This document shows positions 1 through 9,259 of a stretch of 64,000 nt of DNA, one piece after another (the stretch's first letter is position 1; every line of letters starts with the position of its first letter). The notes beneath the pieces were generated by a model that was not told where the DNA came from, ran no database searches, and saw only the letters and a program-made list of their open reading frames with translations. A program made the position numbers and the translations under genes. Location of the stretch: assembly GCF_900496965.1 (NCBI RefSeq), contig NZ_UFQB01000003.1:1-64000 (forward strand), read 5' to 3'. Source of the DNA: Achromobacter agilis. GTDB lineage: Bacteria; Pseudomonadota; Gammaproteobacteria; Burkholderiales; Burkholderiaceae_B.

Positions 1-54
1 ATCCTCTTCTGCCATCACTGCCTCGGACAAGTGGATCTGAAGGCCATGAAGTAA
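1..54 (+). CDS. C-terminal end of a probable IS481-type transposase (partial)
   Basis: An open frame runs in from the left edge and ends in TAA at 52-54, giving 17 residues that finish in GQVDLKAMK. The ending, and the tandem TGTTACC-type repeats just after the stop, resemble the 3' end of integrase-like (IS481 group) transposases seen in Bordetella and relatives. Only the tail is visible, so no catalytic residue can be checked and the family call is tentative. Confidence 0.4.
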   Translation: MLFCHHCLGQVDLKAMK

Positions 55-62
55 GCTGATCA

Positions 63-104
63 ACCTGTTACCCATGTTCCCGTACACCTGTTACCTATGT
101 CCCC
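63..104. repeat. Two imperfect direct repeats beside the transposase end
   Basis: ACCTGTTACCCATGTTCCC at 63-81 recurs as ACCTGTTACCTATGTCCCC at 86-104, with a 23-bp period and 3 mismatches. Repeats of this kind lie at the ends of IS481-like elements, where they are probably transposase binding sites. The position directly after the transposase-like stop supports an IS boundary here. Confidence 0.5.
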
Positions 105-113
105 GGTCCGTAC

Positions 114-246
114 AAAAACGCCCCTTTGGGGGGCAGCAAGCGCGTAGCGCGCGGCGTGGGGGCATTTTTTGCCGCCGGGCCGCCCCAAGGCAAAAACGCC
201 CCCTTGGGGGGCAGCAAGCGCGTAGCGCGCGGCGTGGGGGCATTTT
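114..246. repeat. Tandem pair of a GC-rich interspersed repeat (locus A)
   Basis: Two near-identical units, 114-170 and 192-246 (period 78 bp), each read AAAAACGCCCC, CTTTGG or CTTGGGG, GGGCAGCAAGCGC, then a short GC hairpin and GTGGGGGCATTTT. The same core occurs as another tandem pair at 31681-31840. Each unit can fold into a hairpin (GCGCGTAGCGCGC region) and has no coding sense. It is an intergenic interspersed repeat and may act as a bidirectional terminator or RNA-processing element. Confidence 0.8.
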
Positions 247-660
247 GGGGCCGGATGGTTAACGAATCTTCCGCGCAACGCTTGCCGAAAAGCCGATTTG
301 CCACCTTTGACGCAACGCGGTAAATTGCTCCACTTGCGCCGGCCTGTCTATCCGAAGCCGGTGCGTTGAGGCGGATGGCCAGGGCCACCTCCCACCCATC
401 CCGCAGCAGTTACACCTGCCGTTGGCCGCGCCATAAGCGTGTGTTGCCAAGGCTTCCATTTCGACCTCCAGCGTCCCCCAGGGGCGTTTGCACTGCGTTC
501 TGTCGAGCGTGTGCCGGGTCGGCAAGGTGTCCGGGTGGCGTGGCTCCGTGAGCCGCTAAGCGCCGGATCATGTTGTCGTAGCCGGTATGGGTTCAGTTGC
601 CGCCGTATCCGGGCGAGCAGCAGTCAGGGTTGCAGGGCCGGTACTGAAAGGAATGACAAC
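247..660 (+). other. Long leader region upstream of ilvB
   Basis: About 410 bp without a convincing gene. An open frame runs from 439 into ilvB, but it lacks a ribosome binding site and its first 74 residues do not resemble acetohydroxyacid synthase. I saw no leader peptide rich in Ile, Leu or Val codons and no clear terminator-antiterminator pair. The length would suit an RNA regulatory leader, which is inference. Confidence 0.4.
298..326 (+). promoter_or_regulatory. Candidate sigma-70 promoter for ilvBHC
   Basis: TTGCCA (298-303) and TAAATT (321-326) are separated by 17 bp, a reasonable match to -35 and -10 elements. If used, the transcript would start near 333 and carry a leader of about 330 nt before ilvB. 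No other good pair stands out in this region. Sequence-only call. Confidence 0.3.
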
Positions 661-2376
661 ATGGAACTGAATGGCGCCGATATCGTCGTGCGCTGCCTGG
701 CCGATGAAGGCGTGGAACACGTTTTCGGCTACCCCGGCGGCGCGGTGCTTTACATCTACGACGCGATTTTCAAGCAAGACAAATTCCAGCATATCCTGGT
801 TCGTCACGAGCAGGCCGCCGTGCACGCCGCCGATGGCTATTCGCGCTCGTCGCAAAAGGTCGGCGTCTGCCTCGTGACCAGCGGACCGGGCGTGACCAAT
901 GCCGTCACCGGCATCGCCACCGCCTACATGGATTCCATCCCCATGGTCATCATCAGCGGGCAGGTGCCTACTGCGGCCATTGGCGAGGACGCCTTCCAGG
1001 AATGCGACACCGTCGGTATCACGCGTCCCTGCGTCAAGCACAACTTCCTCGTGCGCGACGTCAAGGACCTGGCCGAAACCATGCGCCGCGCGTTCTACAT
1101 CGCGCGCACCGGCCGTCCCGGCCCGGTGCTGGTGGATATCCCCAAGGACATCACCATCGCGCAGTGCAAGTACACGCCGCCCAAGGGCGAAATCTCGATG
1201 CGTTCCTACGCGCCCGTCAACAAGGGCCACCAGGGGCAGATCAAGAAAGCCGTGCAGATGCTGCTGGCCGCCGAGCGGCCCATGATCTACACGGGCGGCG
1301 GGGTCATCCTGTCGAACGCCGCGCCCGAGCTTAACAAGCTCGTGTCGCAACTGGGCGCGCCCTGCACCAGCACCCTGATGGGCCTGGGCGGCTACCCGGC
1401 CAGCAGCGGCCAGTTCGTCGGCATGCCCGGCATGCACGGCACCTACGAAGCCAATATGGCGATGCAGCATTGTGATGTGCTGCTGGCCATTGGCGCCCGT
1501 TTCGATGACCGCGTGATCGGCAACCCCAAGCACTTCGCCCAGAACGCCCGCAAGATCATCCATATCGATATCGATCCCTCGTCGATCTCCAAGCGCGTGC
1601 GCGTGGACGTCCCGATCGTGGGCAACGTGAAGGATGTCCTGGCCGACCTCAGCGCGCAGTACGACATCGCTGCGGCCGAGCACAAGCCCGCCCCGATCGC
1701 CAAGTGGTGGGAGCAGGTCGAGAGCTGGCGCGGCAAGGAATGCCTGAAGTTCGCCAATTCGGACGAAGTCATCAAGCCGCAATACGTGGTGGAAAAGCTC
1801 TGGGAAGTGACCGGCGGCGACGCCTTCGTCACCTCCGACGTGGGCCAGCACCAGATGTGGGCCGCGCAGTACTACAAGTTCGACAAGCCGCGCCGCTGGA
1901 TCAACTCCGGCGGCCTGGGCACCATGGGCGTGGGCCTGCCGTACGCCATGGGCGTGCAGATGGCCAATCCTGGACACGACGTCGCCGTCATCACCGGCGA
2001 AGGCTCGATCCAGATGAACATCCAGGAACTGTCGACCTGCCACCAGTACCGCCTGACGCCGAAGATCATCTGCCTGAACAACCGCTTCCTGGGCATGGTC
2101 CGGCAGTGGCAGCAGATCGACTACGGTTCGCGCTATTCCGAGTCCTACATGGATTCGCTGCCCGATTTCGTCAAGGTGGCCGAGGCCTATGGCCACGTGG
2201 GTCTGCGCATCGAACGCCCGGCGGACGTCGAGCCGGCGCTGCGCGAAGCGTTCAAGAAGCACAAGGACCGCCTGGTCTTCCTGGACTTCATCACCGACCG
2301 CACCGAGAACGTGTGGCCGATGGTCAAGGCCGGCCGCGGGCTGACCGAAATGCTGCTTGGCTCTGAAGACCTGTAA
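661..2376 (+). CDS. ilvB: Acetohydroxyacid synthase, large catalytic subunit
   Basis: Condenses two pyruvates to 2-acetolactate, or pyruvate plus 2-ketobutyrate to 2-aceto-2-hydroxybutyrate, the first shared step of Val, Leu and Ile synthesis; cytoplasmic, ThDP, FAD and Mg dependent. The 571-residue protein has the normal length. Glu50 in the HEQAA motif is the conserved catalytic glutamate, a central FAD-type domain follows, and the C-terminal ThDP/Mg motif begins GEGSIQMN and ends in NN; GEG replaces the usual GDG. ATG 661 is chosen over the longer frame because AAAGGAATG lies just upstream and the family's N-terminus starts here. ilvH follows after 11 bp and ilvC after a further 62 bp, so the three form one operon. 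The ilvI name is equally usual for this type. Confidence 0.96.
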   Translation: MELNGADIVVRCLADEGVEHVFGYPGGAVLYIYDAIFKQDKFQHILVRHEQAAVHAADGYSRSSQKVGVCLVTSGPGVTNAVTGIATAYMDSIPMVIISGQVPTAAIGEDAFQECDTVGITRPCVKHNFLVRDVKDLAETMRRAFYIARTGRPGPVLVDIPKDITIAQCKYTPPKGEISMRSYAPVNKGHQGQIKKAVQMLLAAERPMIYTGGGVILSNAAPELNKLVSQLGAPCTSTLMGLGGYPASSGQFVGMPGMHGTYEANMAMQHCDVLLAIGARFDDRVIGNPKHFAQNARKIIHIDIDPSSISKRVRVDVPIVGNVKDVLADLSAQYDIAAAEHKPAPIAKWWEQVESWRGKECLKFANSDEVIKPQYVVEKLWEVTGGDAFVTSDVGQHQMWAAQYYKFDKPRRWINSGGLGTMGVGLPYAMGVQMANPGHDVAVITGEGSIQMNIQELSTCHQYRLTPKIICLNNRFLGMVRQWQQIDYGSRYSESYMDSLPDFVKVAEAYGHVGLRIERPADVEPALREAFKKHKDRLVFLDFITDRTENVWPMVKAGRGLTEMLLGSEDL

Positions 2377-2387
2377 GGAGGCCACCC

Positions 2388-2879
2388 ATGAAGCACGTGA
2401 TTTCCGTCCTCCTCGAAAACGAACCCGGCGCGCTGTCGCGCGTGGTGGGCCTGTTTTCCGCGCGGGGCTACAACATCGAGACCCTGACGGTGGCGCCCAC
2501 CGAGGATTCCACGCTGTCGCGCATGACCATCGTGACCACCGGTTCCGACGAGGTGATCGAGCAGATCACCAAGCACCTGAACCGTCTGGTGGACGTGGTC
2601 AAGGTCGTCGACCTGACCGAAGGCGCGCACATCGAGCGCGAGCTGATGCTCGTGAAGGTGCGCGCGGTCGGCAAGGAGCGCGAGGAAATGAAGCGCATGG
2701 CGGATATTTTCCGCGGCCGCATCATCGACGTGACCGACAAGTCCTACACCATCGAATTGACCGGGGTGCAGGAAAAAGTACAGGCCTTCCTCGAGGCCCT
2801 GGACCGCAGTGCCATCCTTGAAACCGTACGCACCGGCGTGTCCGGCATCGGACGCGGTGAACGGATTTTGAAGATTTGA
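2388..2879 (+). CDS. ilvH: Acetohydroxyacid synthase, small regulatory subunit
   Basis: Binds the large subunit, raises its activity and confers feedback inhibition by valine. The 163-residue protein has an N-terminal ACT domain (about residues 3-78, beginning ISVLLENEPGALSRVVGLF) and the usual C-terminal regulatory domain (about 83-160). A strong GGAGG lies 8 bp before ATG 2388, and the gene begins 11 bp after ilvB, so the two subunits are probably co-translated. The length and domain order match IlvH/IlvN of Gram-negatives. Confidence 0.96.
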   Translation: MKHVISVLLENEPGALSRVVGLFSARGYNIETLTVAPTEDSTLSRMTIVTTGSDEVIEQITKHLNRLVDVVKVVDLTEGAHIERELMLVKVRAVGKEREEMKRMADIFRGRIIDVTDKSYTIELTGVQEKVQAFLEALDRSAILETVRTGVSGIGRGERILKI

Positions 2880-2905
2880 CCGACCGCACCCTACATCTGA
2901 ATTAA

Positions 2906-3958
<1,053 letters not shown>

Positions 3959-4004
3959 TCCCGGCCACCGCGCGGGGCCCGTCCCCGCGCAATCAGGGTC
4001 AGAG

Positions 4005-4038
4005 CGGCATGCCTGCGAGGGCATGCCGTTTTTTTTTT
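4005..4038 (+). terminator. Rho-independent terminator after ilvC
   Basis: A perfect 9-bp stem CGGCATGCC (4005-4013) and GGCATGCCG (4020-4028) with a 6-nt loop is followed by ten T residues. It ends the ilvBHC transcript before pssA. A second GC hairpin without a T-tract lies just upstream around 3970-3990. Confidence 0.92.
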
Positions 4039-4137
4039 ACCGCGAAGCCTTTTGGGTAGCGGCACGGCCCTGGCTGCGGCCCGCAAGCGGGGCCAGATGG
4101 GTTAACCTTTCAATGTCCGTTGTAAGTTATTGAGACC

Positions 4138-4911
4138 ATGCCCAATTTTTCCATGCGCGATTCCGAGAACCGCCACCGAAGCATCTACCTGCTGCCCAAC
4201 GCCTTCACCACGGCGGCGTTGTTCGCGGGGTTTTATGCCGTCGTGCAGGCCATGAACGATCGCTTCGAAGTCGCCGCCATCGCCATTTTCGTCGCCATGG
4301 TGCTGGACGGCATGGACGGCCGGGTGGCGCGCCTGACCAACACGCAGTCCGCCTTCGGCGAACAATACGACTCGCTGTCCGACATGACTTCCTTCGGCGT
4401 GGCGCCCGCGCTGGTCATGTACGAATGGATCCTGAACGACTTGGGTCGCTGGGGCTGGCTGGCCGCTTTCGTCTACGTGGCGGGCGCCGCGCTACGCCTG
4501 GCGCGCTTCAACACCAATATCGCCGTGGTGGACAAGCGCTACTTCCAGGGGCTGCCCAGCCCGGCCGCCGCCGCGCTGGTGGCGGGCTTCGTCTGGCTGG
4601 CCGTGGACAACAAACTGCCCATCCACGACAGCCTGATGGCGTGGGTGGCGTTCACGCTGACTATGTACGCCGGCATCACCATGGTGTCGAACGCGCCGTT
4701 CTTCAGCGGCAAGAGTTTCGCGCTGGGCCGCAGCGTGCCGTTCTGGGGCATCCTGCTGGTGGTGGCCGTGTTCGTGTTCGTCTCCAGCGATCCCCCGGTC
4801 GTGCTGTTCGGCCTGTTCGTGCTGTACGGCCTGTCGGGCTGGGTGATGTGGGCCTGGCGCTGGAACCGCGCGCGCCGCCTGACGCAGGAACGCCGCGGCC
4901 ATTCGTCCTGA
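4138..4911 (+). CDS. pssA: CDP-diacylglycerol-serine O-phosphatidyltransferase
   Basis: Inner-membrane enzyme that makes phosphatidylserine from CDP-diacylglycerol and serine, the precursor of phosphatidylethanolamine. The 257-residue protein carries the complete CDP-alcohol phosphatidyltransferase signature D60-G61-x2-A64-R65-x8-G74-x3-D78-x3-D82. Several hydrophobic helices follow, especially about residues 95-115, 140-160, 180-190 and 205-240. This is the membrane family (type II, Bacillus-like), not the E. coli PssA phospholipase-D-like type. A second in-frame ATG at 4153 is possible, since the ribosome binding site before 4138 is weak. The gene lies between two strong terminators, so it is probably transcribed alone. 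Confidence 0.93.
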   Translation: MPNFSMRDSENRHRSIYLLPNAFTTAALFAGFYAVVQAMNDRFEVAAIAIFVAMVLDGMDGRVARLTNTQSAFGEQYDSLSDMTSFGVAPALVMYEWILNDLGRWGWLAAFVYVAGAALRLARFNTNIAVVDKRYFQGLPSPAAAALVAGFVWLAVDNKLPIHDSLMAWVAFTLTMYAGITMVSNAPFFSGKSFALGRSVPFWGILLVVAVFVFVSSDPPVVLFGLFVLYGLSGWVMWAWRWNRARRLTQERRGHSS

Positions 4912-4927
4912 GCCGGCCCGCGGCCAT

Positions 4928-4964
4928 AAAAGCAAAAACCCGCCGCCGGCGGGTTTTTGCTTTT
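4928..4964. terminator. Bidirectional terminator between pssA and a lipoprotein gene
   Basis: A long hairpin with arms AAAAGCAAAAACCCGCC and GGCGGGTTTTTGCTTTT and a 3-nt loop has an A-tract on one side and a T-tract on the other. It can therefore stop transcription from both convergent genes. Confidence 0.93.
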
Positions 4965-4982
4965 CGGGGGCGGGCGGGGGGC

Positions 4983-5501
4983 TTACCACCACATGAACTT
5001 GTCGTCGTCGTACATCGGGTCGGGGCCGGGGTGGAAATGCGTCACCTTGTTGCCGTCGCGGCCCATGTACACGTACATGAGCGAGTTCCAGACGCTGTTT
5101 TCCTTGTAGCGGTAGGACCACACCACTTCCCGCTTTTCGCCCAGGCCGGCTTCCTCGATGCGGGCGGGCGGGCCGAATTCGCAGCGCACGCGGTCGGGGC
5201 CCCAGTCGCCCTCGGCCAGCACCTTGAAGTGCGCGTCCGTCAGCAGGGGCACTACGCGGTCCACGCGGCCGTCGGTGCCGACGTTGGTGCCCCAGGCGTA
5301 CTGGCCCATGGGCTGCTGCGTCCAGATGACGCGGCGCCCGCCGTTGGCTTGCGGGCATTCGAAGTTGGGGCGACCGAACTGGGTCAGGACGTCGGCGTAA
5401 GGCGTGCCCGGCTGGATTTCCGCCATGTTCGCGCAGGCTGCCAGGCCGGCCAGCGCCGCAGCGGCGAGCGCCGTTCGGGCGATTCTGTAATATTTGGACA
5501 T
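4983..5501 (-). CDS. Conserved outer-membrane lipoprotein of unknown function
   Basis: The predicted precursor has 172 residues: a basic N-terminus, a hydrophobic stretch and lipobox LAAC, with the lipidated Cys near residue 22. The mature part begins with a segment (IQPGTPYADVLTQFGRPN) resembling the small SmpA/OmlA-like lipoprotein fold, followed by repeated WTQQPMGQYAWG and YKENSVWNSLMYVYMG strands. ATG 5501 is chosen because GGGAGA lies 7 bp upstream and it places the signal peptide at the start; the frame stays open a further 32 codons upstream without such signals. The gene converges on pssA across a bidirectional terminator. Function unknown. Confidence 0.8.
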   Translation of the reverse strand: MSKYYRIARTALAAAALAGLAACANMAEIQPGTPYADVLTQFGRPNFECPQANGGRRVIWTQQPMGQYAWGTNVGTDGRVDRVVPLLTDAHFKVLAEGDWGPDRVRCEFGPPARIEEAGLGEKREVVWSYRYKENSVWNSLMYVYMGRDGNKVTHFHPGPDPMYDDDKFMWW

Positions 5502-5564
5502 ATCGTTCTCCCGCGAAGGTCGGAGCGCGGCGGCCCGGTCCCGGAAAACGGGCCGGACGGCGCA

Positions 5565-5594
5565 TTGGGGTAATTCTAGCGAATCAGCTATAAT
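5565..5594 (+). promoter_or_regulatory. Candidate promoter for rpsO
   Basis: A perfect TATAAT at 5589-5594 is preceded, after 18 bp, by TTGGGG (5565-5570). The transcript would start near 5601 and have a leader of about 225 nt before rpsO. Long structured leaders are usual for S15, which autoregulates in other bacteria. The -35 is weak. Confidence 0.5.
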
Positions 5595-5825
5595 CATCGA
5601 GCTTTATCAAGTGTATTGATTCTGCAAGATATTTTGCGCTGGCCACGACGGCCTGGAAACCCAAGCGCATGCCCGGTGCCAGGCACCGCGCCTGCGCCCT
5701 TGTCCAGGTCCCGTTTGAGTCATCATTGGCAGCAGTGAGAAAGCGAATTCAGCCAGGTTCGCGCAAATTTTTTCCAAACCACGTCAGGGCGCCTCGGCCC
5801 TGTCGCATGTCCGAAGAGGTCATCA

Positions 5826-6095
5826 ATGTCTGTAGCTGACATCAAGAAATCCGATATCGTTGCGCAATTCCAACGCGCTCAAGGCGATACCGGCTCCCCC
5901 GAAGTTCAGGTGGCTCTGCTCACCGCCCGTATCAACGAACTGACCGGTCACTTCAAAGAACACATGAAGGACCATCACTCGCGCCGCGGTCTGCTGCGCA
6001 TGGTCAGCCGTCGCCGCAAGCTGCTCGACTATCTCAAGGGCCGCAATCCCGATTCGTACCGCGCACTGATCGAAAAACTCGGTCTGCGCAAGTGA
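5826..6095 (+). CDS. rpsO: 30S ribosomal protein S15
   Basis: Primary binder of 16S rRNA in the 30S subunit, also involved in the bridge to 23S rRNA. The 89-residue protein has the standard length and ends with the canonical [20 protein letters not shown] segment; the conserved [12 protein letters not shown] core is intact. AAGAGGT lies 8 bp before ATG 5826. pnp follows after 90 bp, the widely conserved rpsO-pnp arrangement. Confidence 0.98.
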   Translation: MSVADIKKSDIVAQFQRAQGDTGSPEVQVALLTARINELTGHFKEHMKDHHSRRGLLRMVSRRRKLLDYLKGRNPDSYRALIEKLGLRK

Positions 6096-6122
6096 TCGAC
6101 GGGGCTGGCTCCCCATGACGCA

Positions 6123-6164
6123 ACCGTGGTCGGTGCGACGCATGTCGCGACGGCCACGGTTTTT
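6123..6164 (+). terminator. Hairpin between rpsO and pnp
   Basis: An ACCGTGG/CCACGGT stem (6123-6129 with 6154-6160), with an inner GCGAC/GTCGC stem, is followed by four T residues. In E. coli the same interval holds a leaky terminator and an RNase III site controlling pnp. Partial termination or processing here is likely by analogy. Confidence 0.6.
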
Positions 6165-6185
6165 CATTTGTAAGGAATAATCGTC

Positions 6186-8348
6186 ATGTTCAATAAAGTG
6201 ACAAAATCGTTCCAGTACGGCCAGCACACGGTCGTCCTGGAAACCGGCGAGATCGCCCGCCAGGCCTCCGGCGCCGTGATGGTGTCGATCGAGGACACCG
6301 TCGTCCTGGCCACTGTCGTGGCTTCCAAGAAGGCCAAGCCGGGCCAGACGTTTTTCCCGCTGACCGTCGACTACATCGAGAAGACCTACGCCGCCGGCCG
6401 CATCCCGGGCGGGTTCTTCAAGCGTGAAGGCAAGCCTTCCGAGAAGGAAACGCTGACCTCGCGCCTGATCGACCGTCCCCTGCGTCCGCTGTTCCCCGAA
6501 GACTTCTACAACGAAGTCCAGGTGGTCATCCACACGCTGTCGGTCAATCCCGAGATCGATCCCGACATCGCCGCCATGATCGGCGCCTCGGCCGCGCTGG
6601 CCATTTCGGGCATCCCGTTCAACGGCCCGATCGGCGCCGCGCGCGTGGGTTACATTGATGGCCAGTACGCCATCAACCCGACCGCCTCGCAACTGAAGTC
6701 GTCCAAGTTGGACCTGGTCGTCGCCGGCACCGAGAACGCCGTGCTGATGGTCGAATCGGAAGCCCGTGAGCTGTCCGAGGAAATCATGCTGGGCGGCGTG
6801 GTCTACGGCCACGAGCAAATGCAGGCCGTCATCAACGCCATTCACGAACTGGTGAAGGATGCTGGCAAGCCCGATTGGGATTGGCAAGCTCCGGCCAAGG
6901 ACGAAGCCCTGATCGCCGCCGTGACCTCGGCTGCCCAGGAAGGCCTGAACGCCGCCTACCAGATCCGCGAAAAGCAAGCCCGTACCGCCAAGTTGCGCGA
7001 AGTGTCGGCTGACGTGTCGGCCAAGCTGGCCGCCGCCGCCGCTGAAAAGGGCGAGGCTCTGCCGGACGCCGTGACCGTCGACAACATCATGTTCTCGCTG
7101 GAATCGGCCATTGTCCGCGGCCAGATCCTGAACGGCGAGCCGCGTATCGACGGCCGCGACACCCGCACCGTGCGCCCCATCAGCGTGCGTCTGGGCGTGC
7201 TGCCCCGCGCGCACGGCAGCGCGCTGTTCACCCGTGGTGAAACGCAAGCGCTGGTCGTGGCCACGCTGGGCACCAAGCAAGACGAACAGATCATTGACGC
7301 GCTCATGGGCGAGTACCGTGACCGTTTCATGATGCACTACAACATGCCTCCGTTCGCCACCGGCGAAACGGGCCGCATTGGCGTGCCGAAGCGCCGCGAA
7401 ATCGGCCACGGCCGCCTGGCCAAGCGTTCGTTGATCCCGCTGCTGCCGGCTCCTGAAGACTTCCAGTACACCATCCGCATCGTCTCGGAAATCACCGAGT
7501 CCAACGGCTCGTCGTCGATGGCTTCGGTCTGCGGCGGCTCGCTGGCCATGATGGACGCCGGCGTGCCGGTCAAGGATCACGTGGCCGGCGTGGCCATGGG
7601 CCTGATCCTGGACGGCGGCAAGTTTGCCGTGCTGACGGACATCCTGGGCGACGAAGATCACCTGGGCGACATGGACTTCAAGGTCGCGGGCACCGAGAAC
7701 GGCGTCACCGCACTGCAGATGGACATCAAGATCCAGGGCATCACCAAGGAAATCATGCAGGTGGCGCTGGCCCAGGCCCGCGAAGGCCGTCTGCACATCC
7801 TGGGCAAGATGAAGGAAGCGCTGGACGGCTCGCGCGGCGAGCTGTCGGCTTTCGCCCCGCGCATGCTGACCATCAAGATCAACCCCGAGAAGATCCGCGA
7901 CGTGATCGGCAAGGGCGGCGCGACCATCCGTGCGCTGACCGAAGAAACCGGCACGCAGATCGACATCTCCGACGACGGCACGATCGTGATCGCCAGCGTC
8001 GACGAAGCGCAGGCCAAGGAAGCCCAGCGCCGCATCGTCGAACTGACGGCCGACGTCGAAGTGGGCCAGATCTACGAAGGCTCGGTGCTGCGCCTGCTGG
8101 ACTTCGGCGCCATCGTGCAAGTGCTGCCGGGCCGCGACGGCCTGCTGCACATCTCGGAAATCGCCAACTACCGCATCGCCAACATCAATGATGTGCTGAA
8201 GGTCGGCCAGCAGGTCCGCGTCAAGGTCATCGAGGCCGACGACAAGGGCCGTCTGCGCCTGTCCATCAAGGCCATCGGCGGCATCGAGCAACAGCAAGCC
8301 GCTGCGGCGCCCGAAGCCGCTCCGCAATCGGAACCGCAAGCTGAATAA
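6186..8348 (+). CDS. pnp: Polyribonucleotide nucleotidyltransferase (PNPase)
   Basis: Phosphorolytic 3'-to-5' exoribonuclease of the RNA degradosome, acting as a trimer in the cytoplasm. The 720-residue protein has the standard order: first RNase PH domain (about 10-145), helical linker, second and catalytic RNase PH domain (about 320-540), KH domain with G575-K-G-G578, and S1 domain (about 620-695) followed by a short Gln/Ala/Pro-rich tail. The start has AAGGAATAA upstream. It is co-oriented with rpsO, and a clear terminator lies 22 bp after the stop. Confidence 0.98.
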   Translation: MFNKVTKSFQYGQHTVVLETGEIARQASGAVMVSIEDTVVLATVVASKKAKPGQTFFPLTVDYIEKTYAAGRIPGGFFKREGKPSEKETLTSRLIDRPLRPLFPEDFYNEVQVVIHTLSVNPEIDPDIAAMIGASAALAISGIPFNGPIGAARVGYIDGQYAINPTASQLKSSKLDLVVAGTENAVLMVESEARELSEEIMLGGVVYGHEQMQAVINAIHELVKDAGKPDWDWQAPAKDEALIAAVTSAAQEGLNAAYQIREKQARTAKLREVSADVSAKLAAAAAEKGEALPDAVTVDNIMFSLESAIVRGQILNGEPRIDGRDTRTVRPISVRLGVLPRAHGSALFTRGETQALVVATLGTKQDEQIIDALMGEYRDRFMMHYNMPPFATGETGRIGVPKRREIGHGRLAKRSLIPLLPAPEDFQYTIRIVSEITESNGSSSMASVCGGSLAMMDAGVPVKDHVAGVAMGLILDGGKFAVLTDILGDEDHLGDMDFKVAGTENGVTALQMDIKIQGITKEIMQVALAQAREGRLHILGKMKEALDGSRGELSAFAPRMLTIKINPEKIRDVIGKGGATIRALTEETGTQIDISDDGTIVIASVDEAQAKEAQRRIVELTADVEVGQIYEGSVLRLLDFGAIVQVLPGRDGLLHISEIANYRIANINDVLKVGQQVRVKVIEADDKGRLRLSIKAIGGIEQQQAAAAPEAAPQSEPQAE

Positions 8349-8370
8349 GCCTGCGTAACCGGTCGTACAG

Positions 8371-8395
8371 AACGGCGCCTTCGGGCGCCGTTTTT
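8371..8395 (+). terminator. Terminator after pnp
   Basis: A stem AACGGCGCC / GGCGCCGTT with loop TTCG-G is followed by a run of T residues at 8390-8395. The compact stem and T-tract are typical of an intrinsic terminator. Confidence 0.9.
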
Positions 8396-8504
8396 CATTA
8401 GGGCGGACGCTACGTCCCAAATTCCCCCGCTTCCTGTAAAGTCTTGCGCGAAGAGTAAGGCCCGCCTGTCCTGCGCGGCCTTCACTGCGTTCCGGCTGGG
8501 GGAA

Positions 8505-9245
8505 ATGGATGAGCAAGGCATGATCGGATGGCTGAGATTCGCTGGCGTGGCGGCGCTGCTTGCGGCGTCGCTGGCCGGTTGCATGAGCAGCCCCGCGCCG
8601 GGCCAGGGCGGGCCCAAGAGCGAGGACATGTCGGCCGACCAGTTCGGCCAGACCGACTTCAACCGCACCGTCACGCTGGAAGTGCGCGACAACCTGGCCA
8701 GCCTCTATGTTCTGCTGGACAAGCTCTATCGCCGCAACCCGCGCGAATGGCGCAAGACCGGCGTGGCGGATCAGGCCAAGGCGGTCGCGCTGGTCAAGCA
8801 TTCCATCGAAGTCCGGATCCCCCCCAGCGACCTGGCCGGCCTGCGCGACGTTCAGATCCTGGCGGTATCGCTGGACCCCAATTATTCCGGCGATCGCGTG
8901 GCCGCATTCATCTACGGCCTGGCCGACACCCTCATTGCCGCGCACAACGGGAAAACCCGCCTGTACGTCACGGACGCACTGGACGGGCAGCGGATTTACA
9001 ATGCCGCACGGAACGTCGAGGCGGCCGCCTGGCTGCTGGCGTCGCGCCGCAACAGCCAGGGCGAACCCCTGCTGCTGGCCAATGAAATGTCCCTGAACGC
9101 CACGAACCTCAGCTTTGAGCGCGAATTCGGCGCCATCATCGGCCGGTTGGACCTGATCGCCAACCTGCTCGGCGAGAACACGCGGCGTATCGGGATCAAC
9201 TACGCGCAAGGCCTGCTGCTTTTCAATTTCCTGCCGGTGCGTTAA
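8505..9245 (+). CDS. Putative lipoprotein, function unknown
   Basis: The protein has 246 residues. Its N-terminus has a short hydrophobic segment and lipobox LAGC, with Cys near residue 26, followed by a low-complexity Pro/Gly linker, so it is probably a lipoprotein facing the periplasm. The rest is soluble, helical and without a motif I recognise. GGGGGAA sits very close to ATG 8505; an alternative ATG at 8520 would leave a shorter signal but has no better ribosome site. ilvA starts 14 bp after its stop, so the two may be co-transcribed, which need not imply a shared function. Confidence 0.75.
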   Translation: MDEQGMIGWLRFAGVAALLAASLAGCMSSPAPGQGGPKSEDMSADQFGQTDFNRTVTLEVRDNLASLYVLLDKLYRRNPREWRKTGVADQAKAVALVKHSIEVRIPPSDLAGLRDVQILAVSLDPNYSGDRVAAFIYGLADTLIAAHNGKTRLYVTDALDGQRIYNAARNVEAAAWLLASRRNSQGEPLLLANEMSLNATNLSFEREFGAIIGRLDLIANLLGENTRRIGINYAQGLLLFNFLPVR

Positions 9246-9259
9246 CAGGATTCTCCATC

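Noticed and set aside
114..246. Possible CRISPR array of two units
   Set aside because: Only two units, with hairpin and T-rich ends and short linkers; no cas genes nearby. It is an interspersed repeat.
439..660. N-terminal extension of ilvB
   Set aside because: The extra 74 residues have no AHAS similarity and lack a ribosome site, while ATG 661 has both.
5823..9209. Very long minus-strand open frame opposite rpsO, pnp and the lipoprotein gene
   Set aside because: High-GC codon bias makes opposite-strand frames open. The plus-strand genes rpsO and pnp are certain, and the frame has no known domain.
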